From the IMG/VR virus record IMGVR_UViG_3300042519_001962, positions 62,001 through 126,000 of that record: 64,000 nt of DNA; one strand, given 5' to 3'. Below are positions 59,059-64,000 of the stretch, piece by piece. Each line of letters opens with the position of its first letter. The stretch's first letter is position 1. The translations under genes were made by a program, and so were the position numbers. Origin of the DNA: a virus. The notes beneath the pieces are model-generated. The model had not been told where the DNA came from. It did not search any database and worked only from the letters and a program-made list of their open reading frames with translations.

Positions 59059-59382
59059 TTACCAAGAATCCTCTTCTTTTGGTTTAGCAGGTGCTGCAGC
59101 TGGTGCAGGTTTTTCTACAATTGTTTTTTCTTTAATAATTGTATTTGTACCACCCGATTGTTTTTGTTGATTAGTGTTATTATTTTGTAGATTGATAATT
59201 ACAGGTGCAGCTGGAGCAGCTTGTTCTGTTTTAGTTTCTTCTTTATCATCTCCACCATTAAATAGAGTTGTTGTAACCCAAGTTCCACCTGCTAATACAG
59301 CAGTTGATAGAGTTCCAATAATTGTTTTCTTTAAACCTGACCAAGTTCCTTCTGATTCGGGTGCGTTTGTTTCTTCTGACAT
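59059..59382 (-). CDS. Small membrane protein with Pro/Ala-rich region, 107 aa
   Basis: One hydrophobic helix (TIIGTLSTAVLAGGTWVTTT) at 20-40, then a low-complexity Asn/Gln/Pro/Ala region (PVIINLQNNNTNQQKQSGG, KPAPAAAPAKPKEEDSW). No catalytic motif. It touches the CsgG-like gene start and opens this operon. It may be an anchoring or periplasm-spanning partner of the channel. Confidence 0.55.
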   Translation of the reverse strand: MSEETNAPESEGTWSGLKKTIIGTLSTAVLAGGTWVTTTLFNGGDDKEETKTEQAAPAAPVIINLQNNNTNQQKQSGGTNTIIKEKTIVEKPAPAAAPAKPKEEDSW

Positions 59383-59427
59383 AGTATTGTTTTTTTGTTT
59401 AATTTGTTTTGAGTTGATTATAACAAT

Positions 59428-59453
59428 TATGAGGTCACATTTGTAACCTCATA
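59428..59453 (-). terminator. Hairpin after T9SS-domain gene
   Basis: An 8-bp perfect stem TATGAGGT/ACCTCATA with a 10-base loop, 4 bases beyond the stop at 59457. The tract after it is A/T-rich but not a clean U-run, so it may be a weak terminator or an mRNA 3' stabiliser. Confidence 0.5.
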
Positions 59454-59456
59454 TTA

Positions 59457-61361
59457 TTATCTTAATATAATTTTTTTCGATAGGTTATTGGTAGTTTTTC
59501 TAAGAACTGCAACATAAACACCTGGAATTAAGTTACCTAAACTAACTTGGTATTGGTAATTACCTTCAGGCATATTATCATTTACTACTACCCTATATTC
59601 AATACCATTAAGACCATATACTGATAACCTAACCGGTCCAAATTCTTTAACTTCAAATTTTACGTTAACATAATCATCAGTTGGGTTAGGGAATATTTGC
59701 ATACCCTCTATTTCATCAATAGTAACATTTGCCATTCTAAATACCTGTATAATACCATTTGTAGGTGTGATACTTAAATCAACACATTGATTGTTACCAG
59801 CGTATTTGTTAGTAGTCCAAAGAGGACTTGTACTCCATTGGTCTTGAGGTCTTTTTGCAATAAATTTTAAAGTTACAACATCATCACCATCTCTTAATGG
59901 TTTTATATGTGTACCACTAATATCATATCCACCCCAAGAAATTTCATTATTATTAGTATTCAAATATGTTAACCAACTTGAAGTAGCTGATTTCGATTCA
60001 ATTCCTTTAAATTCCAATAGAGTATCGTTGTATTTTAATCCAAATTGTAATGAACCAACCTCAGTACCATTTGTTAATACCTTTACAGGTATATTAACTA
60101 AATTACCTTCCTGAACTGATAATGTTGGAACATTTACTTCAATTGAAGTTGTTGGAAAATCATATTCTACCCTAGCATCAATTACATTGTAAATTTGAGA
60201 TGGAACGCCAGGTTGTGGTCCTACTAAAACCTCAATTGGAGTAATACGTGCCATACGATATCCCGTTCCATTTGCATCACCCGGTACTAATACATAGAAT
60301 GTAACCGAATCAGGTTGTCCAGCAACAATATTAAACGTAAAGTTAGTTACACCAGGAATTGTTGATGTATAATTGGTTGTTGAGCCATTAATAGTAGTAT
60401 ATTCAGATTGTGTAAAGAATTTTACATTTTGAACACTATTAGGCCATGCGGTGAATCTACCAGAAATTCTACCAAATATACCATATGCATCCGATATACT
60501 TAAACCATTATCACCATTAACATCCGATGCGTAAAAATCAAATCCAGTTGGTGCTTGTGTACCTAATACATAATCTTGTACTCTTTGTGCATCTGCCGTA
60601 GATATTACATTACCAACTGATAACGTATCTCCCTGTATTTTTAATCTAACATCATAACCAGTTGTATCAATTGCAATTGCATTAAATGCAAAGTCACCAT
60701 TTATATCAGTCATATCAGTTGTAACCTGAGTCCAAGCTCCACTTGGTCTAAGTTTCTTTTCTAAAGCTACAGTTAAATTCTTAGCAGCTGTTCCAGTTAC
60801 GTTCTTAAATTTACCATGATAAGACATTGTTTGAGGTATAATATTACCACCAAAGTTTTGTAATGTAAGTGCGTTATCCATACCATTTTGCTTTGATGCA
60901 ATTGCTGGATAAGTTACCGCTCCAAATGACATATCAGCAATAGTTGATAATGATGCAAATCCAGCTACGTGAGTTAATTTCAACTGAACAATTGGTCCAT
61001 TTGGAATTTCAAAAGTAGATGAACTACCAGTATAAGTCATTGTGACAGTTACATAACCAGCAGCCGGATTATCAACATATTTTAGGTTCTGAGAAAATGT
61101 TGTATTCAATGTAGTAAGTGTGTCTACCCCAGTGAAAGCTTGTGTATCATAATAAACTCTAAACTGAAATGCTGTTATATCAGTTGTTGTATTGTTGTAA
61201 AAACATAGTCCTACATTAGTATAACCTTCAGCTACCGTACCAGCTAAATAATTTGAATCAAGTGTTATAAAAACACCAGAAGTTGTTGGCGTTGGGCAAG
61301 TTTGTGAATACCCAAAGATTGGTACTAATGATACCAGCAGTAAAAATAATAGTTTTTTCAT
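59457..61361 (-). CDS. Cohesin/dockerin-type surface protein with T9SS sorting domain
   Basis: 634 residues. Signal peptide MKKLLFLLLVSLVPIFGYSQ. In order: a cohesin-like domain (about 25-160; LDSNYLAGTVAEGYTNVGLC), an Ig/regulatory-like domain (YHGKFKNVTGTAAKNLTVAL), a dockerin-like pair (ASDVNGDNGLSISDAYGIF, near 275), the module VKFFTQSEYTTINGSTTN shared with the adhesin at 54637, a second cohesin-like domain (about 415-520; EVGSLQFGLKYNDTLLEFKG), and a C-terminal type A T9SS sorting domain (IFPNPTDDYVNVKF ... LGNLIPGVYVAVLRKT ... KKIILR). The last part directs proteins through the outer membrane of Bacteroidota for surface attachment. I infer a phage-made protein displayed on the infected cell or secreted. 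Confidence 0.8.
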   Translation of the reverse strand: MKKLLFLLLVSLVPIFGYSQTCPTPTTSGVFITLDSNYLAGTVAEGYTNVGLCFYNNTTTDITAFQFRVYYDTQAFTGVDTLTTLNTTFSQNLKYVDNPAAGYVTVTMTYTGSSSTFEIPNGPIVQLKLTHVAGFASLSTIADMSFGAVTYPAIASKQNGMDNALTLQNFGGNIIPQTMSYHGKFKNVTGTAAKNLTVALEKKLRPSGAWTQVTTDMTDINGDFAFNAIAIDTTGYDVRLKIQGDTLSVGNVISTADAQRVQDYVLGTQAPTGFDFYASDVNGDNGLSISDAYGIFGRISGRFTAWPNSVQNVKFFTQSEYTTINGSTTNYTSTIPGVTNFTFNIVAGQPDSVTFYVLVPGDANGTGYRMARITPIEVLVGPQPGVPSQIYNVIDARVEYDFPTTSIEVNVPTLSVQEGNLVNIPVKVLTNGTEVGSLQFGLKYNDTLLEFKGIESKSATSSWLTYLNTNNNEISWGGYDISGTHIKPLRDGDDVVTLKFIAKRPQDQWSTSPLWTTNKYAGNNQCVDLSITPTNGIIQVFRMANVTIDEIEGMQIFPNPTDDYVNVKFEVKEFGPVRLSVYGLNGIEYRVVVNDNMPEGNYQYQVSLGNLIPGVYVAVLRKTTNNLSKKIILR

Positions 61362-61381
61362 CCGTTTTATATAATGTTTCC

Positions 61382-61389
61382 TATAAATA
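61382..61389 (-). promoter_or_regulatory. TATTTATA late-type motif before T9SS gene
   Basis: Minus-strand ACATATTTATAGGAAAC, 20 bases upstream of the ATG at 61361, in a 78-base divergent gap. Confidence 0.45.
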
Positions 61390-61422
61390 TGTAGCGATTA
61401 CAATTTTATCTAACTTTTTTAA

Positions 61423-61431
61423 ATATTTATT
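61423..61431 (+). promoter_or_regulatory. Late-type motif on plus strand
   Basis: Plus-strand AAATATTTATTGA, 8 bases upstream of the only plus-strand ATG (61440). With the motif at 61382 on the other strand it makes this a divergent promoter region. Confidence 0.35.
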
Positions 61432-61439
61432 GATAAAAT

Positions 61440-61895
61440 ATGAAACTGATTCTACTTTTAATTAATTTTTTATTTGTGTTTGATTGTTACTCACAAATTA
61501 AAATCGATGATGTTGGTGATAATTGGAAAGCAAAGGTAGCTACTTCATTATCACTAATAAAACAAGTTGACCCTAATAAATATGAATTAATTAATGATGT
61601 ATGTAAACATATCACCTATTGGGATGGTGATTTTTCAACAACAGAAGATTCAGTTACCATAATGATATCCCAAAAAGATATGAGGTTTAATTCAATAAAT
61701 AACATAGCAGCTATATTAGTGCATGAATCTAAACATTTATTTTATTTAAAGCATAACATAAAATTACCTCCGAATTATGAGGAAATATTAGCATATCATT
61801 ATGAATTGGAATTCCTATCAAAAATACCTAATGTAGAACCTTGGTTGGTTAACAACGCACTTAAGAATATAGAATATTATGGTTTAGTTAAATAA
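61440..61895 (+). CDS. Exported HExxH metalloprotease-like protein
   Basis: The only gene on the plus strand. Signal peptide MKLILLLINFLFVFDCYSQ (a lipoprotein signal is also possible, C at residue 16). VHESKHLFYLKH has HExxH at 95-99, and the downstream helix YEEILAYHYELEFL offers a third acidic ligand, as in gluzincins. 151 residues. The fold could be a minimal peptidase working in the periplasm or outside. It diverges from the T9SS-domain gene and converges on the endolysin gene. Stop overlaps a GGTTTA/TAAACC inverted repeat (61881-61898), a possible two-way terminator. Confidence 0.65.
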   Translation: MKLILLLINFLFVFDCYSQIKIDDVGDNWKAKVATSLSLIKQVDPNKYELINDVCKHITYWDGDFSTTEDSVTIMISQKDMRFNSINNIAAILVHESKHLFYLKHNIKLPPNYEEILAYHYELEFLSKIPNVEPWLVNNALKNIEYYGLVK

Positions 61896-61908
61896 ACCAA
61901 CCCCCATA

Positions 61909-62730
61909 TTACTTTAATAAGTTATAGTATTCTTTGAAGTGTTTGATTCTATCAGCTAATCCAATAGTACCACCATTTACTCTTTTAGTTACCGATGTTA
62001 CAGTAGCATCATCAAAACCTTTATCACAAATAGACCAAAGTTTATTTGAATCAAAGAAAAATGCAGCAGAAGCTAATGGATATTTAGTTGCTACCAAATC
62101 AGGATTTGCAACAGTATCTTCACCAATGAATTTAGCGAAGTTAGTATAGTTAGATTTACCAGTTAATTGAATATAACCACGTCCACGAAATTTAAATCCG
62201 TCTTTAGATGCTTCATCACCATTACCCATTCTTGATGCGTAAACTTTAGATGCAATCTTTTCAGGGTTTCTAGCATATGCAGCTGCAGTTGTTGAATTAA
62301 AGTATTTTCCGAAGATTTTTACTAATCCATCTGCTGAATAGTTAACATTCTCAGTAACGGCTTTGAATCCACCACTTTCGTGTCCACATTGTGCTAAGAA
62401 ATGAGCTAATCTTAGAGGAGTTGTAATATTGAATTTAGAAGCAGTGTCTGGAATTTGAGCAATTACAGAATCAGGAACGTGTCCTTTAAGAGCTGCCAAT
62501 TTAAATGAAGATGCTGGTACAGCAACAGAAGGAGTTGGAGTACTTGCACCCAATCCCATCTTTTCCCAAGTAGCATCACCAACGATACCATCAGCAGTTA
62601 ATCCATTTTTTGTTTGCCAAGCTTTTACAGCTGATTCAGTACCAGCACCAAAAACTCCATCAGCGGTTAAACCTAATTTTGCTTGTAATTTTTTTACATT
62701 TTCGTTATTATCACCTTTTTTAACTAACAT
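61909..62730 (-). CDS. Endolysin: peptidoglycan-binding domain plus GH19 lytic domain
   Basis: Residues 1-58 form a PG_binding_1 domain (VKKLQAKLGLTADGVFGAGT, AVKAWQTKNGLTADGIVGDA). After an Ala/Thr/Pro linker, residues 78-273 are a chitinase class I/GH19 type lytic domain: LAHFLAQCGHESGGFKAVTE with the catalytic Glu, FKFRGRGYIQLTGKSNYTNF, and VTKRVNGGTIGLADRIKHF. 273 residues. Cleaves the glycan backbone of peptidoglycan at the end of infection. No signal peptide, so release needs a holin. Confidence 0.9.
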   Translation of the reverse strand: MLVKKGDNNENVKKLQAKLGLTADGVFGAGTESAVKAWQTKNGLTADGIVGDATWEKMGLGASTPTPSVAVPASSFKLAALKGHVPDSVIAQIPDTASKFNITTPLRLAHFLAQCGHESGGFKAVTENVNYSADGLVKIFGKYFNSTTAAAYARNPEKIASKVYASRMGNGDEASKDGFKFRGRGYIQLTGKSNYTNFAKFIGEDTVANPDLVATKYPLASAAFFFDSNKLWSICDKGFDDATVTSVTKRVNGGTIGLADRIKHFKEYYNLLK

Positions 62731-62752
62731 AGTATATTATTTTATTTAATTG

Positions 62753-63148
62753 TTATTTTTTAAAATGACCGGAATCTATAATTTTAAAGTCATTTCCATT
62801 TCTATCTATCATTTGGTAGTGAGCTTCTATCAACCCAAACCATTCATCTATATGATTTAATACTTGAGTTGCAGTAAAATCTGAACAACTATATAAATCA
62901 AATTGGAACATTGGTGGATTATCATTATCCCAAACGTGAATACTAGCATGCGATGTTGCTAATGTTACTGTTCCCGTTATTCCTTCGTTGCCCGGTTCGT
63001 TAACATAAACCGATGTAGGACCGGCAACTACTTTCATTCCTACTTTATTAACTAATTCACTAAACCAAACGTTTAGTATTTTTTCCGTTTGAGGTGGAGT
63101 TTTAATGCTTCCCTTTACAAGTAAATGTAAATGATTTGGTATAAACAT
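62753..63148 (-). CDS. S-adenosylmethionine decarboxylase-like protein
   Basis: 131 residues. TSHASIHVWDNDN at 65-77 matches the ESHxSIHTYPE motif of prokaryotic AdoMetDC: the self-cleaving Ser (S66) and His (H71) are kept, the preceding Glu is Thr. LYSCSDF keeps the Cys (C88). The length fits class 1B enzymes. AdoMetDC starts spermidine synthesis; polyamines neutralise packaged DNA. Alternatively it lowers SAM levels, which would blunt host methylation-dependent defence. Cyanophages carry speD too. Confidence 0.7.
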   Translation of the reverse strand: MFIPNHLHLLVKGSIKTPPQTEKILNVWFSELVNKVGMKVVAGPTSVYVNEPGNEGITGTVTLATSHASIHVWDNDNPPMFQFDLYSCSDFTATQVLNHIDEWFGLIEAHYQMIDRNGNDFKIIDSGHFKK

Positions 63149-63174
63149 TTTAGATATTCCTTATTGTTTTTTTG

Positions 63175-63570
63175 TTATTTAAATTCTATAACCTCAAATA
63201 CTCTAGTTTGTATTCGTTTTGTACCATCTGTATTGGTAAGTATTATTGAGTTCTTAAATTTGGCCCAATCCAACATAAATTTGTTATCCAATACTCCATT
63301 ATTTTCTTCTTTCACCAATTGGTTTAAAGCATTAATTGTGTATAAGGTATTTGATTCTTTTTTTCTATGAATAAGAATTGTATCCTCTAATGGATATGTT
63401 GGTTTATATTCGGTATTGATATTGTACGTTATGTACAATTCGGATAAATCAGTTTTGTTCTGTAAAATATAAATATAATTATAGACAATAACGTATGTCT
63501 CTCTTATATTTTGTAGAGTTTGTTGTAATCCATCTTTCGTTGTAAATGTACACAATAATTGTGTTTTCAT
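63175..63570 (-). CDS. Unknown protein, 131 aa
   Basis: Predicted alpha/beta, rich in Tyr, Ile and Asn: QNIRETYVIVYNYIYILQNK, YPLEDTILIHRKKESNTLYT, and RIQTRVFEVIEF at the end. I know no family. A late-type motif is 38 bases upstream and it heads the group AdoMetDC-like/endolysin, which follow within 30 bases each. Confidence 0.55.
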   Translation of the reverse strand: MKTQLLCTFTTKDGLQQTLQNIRETYVIVYNYIYILQNKTDLSELYITYNINTEYKPTYPLEDTILIHRKKESNTLYTINALNQLVKEENNGVLDNKFMLDWAKFKNSIILTNTDGTKRIQTRVFEVIEFK

Positions 63571-63607
63571 ATATTAGTTTTTATTATAAAGGGGGTTATT
63601 AATCCCA

Positions 63608-63615
63608 TATAAATA
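63608..63615 (-). promoter_or_regulatory. TATTTATA late-type motif
   Basis: Minus-strand TTTATATTTATATGGG, 38 bases upstream of the ATG at 63570. Confidence 0.45.
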
Positions 63616-63639
63616 TAAAATTAAATTTCAAAGGTTATT

Positions 63640-64000
63640 TTATGATTTGTAAACTTCATCATTTGCTGTTTTCAATACTTTAGCAAATCGTTTATCCAAT
63701 GTCATTTCAAATTTAATCTGTCCACCATACCCAACACCATCTTCTCTAACTTTAATTTCAGCCAATGGAATTATCTTTCCACCCACTTCAGCTTGATATC
63801 CTAAAAATGGAGGAGGACCTGTTTCAGCACTCAACTTTTCTTTTATCATATCGTAATCAGATGTTCCAAATATGTTTTTCATAATAGCTTTATCTAATGA
63901 ATTTGAACCAATTGCCATAGATTCTTCACCATCAGAAACAGCTTTGAGTGGAAATTCAGAACGAATCTCATTTAACATACCTTCTTTCATTTTTGGATTT
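63640..64000 (-). CDS. Partial unknown phage protein at right edge
   Basis: The frame runs open from the edge to the stop at 63640. An ATG at 63990 exists, but three more sense codons precede it, so the gene may begin outside the window. Visible: LDKAIMKNIFGTSDYDMIKE, LGYQAEVGGKIIPLAEIKVR, and IKFEMTLDKRFAKVLKTAND. No family recognised. A late-type motif follows the gene and serves the next one. Confidence 0.55.
   Translation of the reverse strand, partial: NPKMKEGMLNEIRSEFPLKAVSDGEESMAIGSNSLDKAIMKNIFGTSDYDMIKEKLSAETGPPPFLGYQAEVGGKIIPLAEIKVREDGVGYGGQIKFEMTLDKRFAKVLKTANDEVYKS

Noticed and set aside
54637-59382. A complete curli system with CsgA/CsgB amyloid subunits
   Set aside because: No curlin-type S-x5-Q-x4-N-x5-Q repeats are present in any protein of the window; only the channel resembles curli machinery.
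1-64000. tRNA genes
   Set aside because: Gaps between genes are short and AT-rich; I found no cloverleaf with a TTCRA loop on either strand. A tRNA search program would settle it.

Overview
This window is part of the genome of a large, AT-rich tailed phage with a T4-like (myovirus-type) replication core, most likely infecting a flavobacterium or another member of the Bacteroidota. The host inference rests on several independent signs: exported proteins with flavobacterial-type signal peptides, a C-terminal type IX secretion (T9SS) sorting domain, start codons that mostly lack Shine-Dalgarno sequences, a phage copy of ribosomal protein bS21, and about fifteen promoters of the Bacteroidota form TTTG-N20-TATATTTG. 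All but one of the genes lie on the minus strand, tightly packed and often overlapping by a few bases. No tRNA gene and no CRISPR array was seen.

Layout in coordinate order (transcription runs from high to low coordinates). 1-7.4 kb: a partial metallopeptidase, a CpeT-like exported protein, a sulfotransferase/glycosyltransferase fusion, and a small operon with cupin, Nudix, GDPD-like and WavE-like genes, then small membrane and DNA-binding proteins. 7.5-16.8 kb: an APS-kinase-like protein with a ruined P-loop, an 836-residue fibre-like protein, bS21, and a run of proteins that begin with a short leader resembling the capsid-targeting peptides of T4 internal head proteins. 16.8-31.5 kb: a carbohydrate block with about a dozen glycosyltransferases plus sugar epimerase, nucleotidyltransferase, aminotransferase, acetyltransferase and FkbM methyltransferase genes. 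31.5-53.9 kb: the replication, recombination and nucleotide block (clamp loader, clamp, family B polymerase, ribonucleotide reductase, thioredoxin, MazG, DnaB-type helicase, 5' nuclease, UvsX, gp32-like protein). Inside it sit a DruA/DUF4338-like gene, two Mom-like DNA-modification genes, and a DGQHR-HNH fusion. 54-63 kb: an envelope and lysis block with an L,D-transpeptidase-like protein, a CsgG-like secretion channel and associated proteins, two large modular surface proteins (one with a T9SS sorting domain), a GH19 endolysin and an AdoMetDC-like protein.

Two promoter classes appear to separate the programme. The TTTG-N20-TATATTTG class stands before replication, modification and regulatory genes. 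A second motif, TATTTATA read on the coding strand, stands before fibre, virion, lysis and surface genes. The genes most worth following up are the surface-display block (54.6-61.9 kb), the leader-peptide family (10.8-15.5 kb) and the modification/defence-like genes in the replication block (34.4-44.0 kb).
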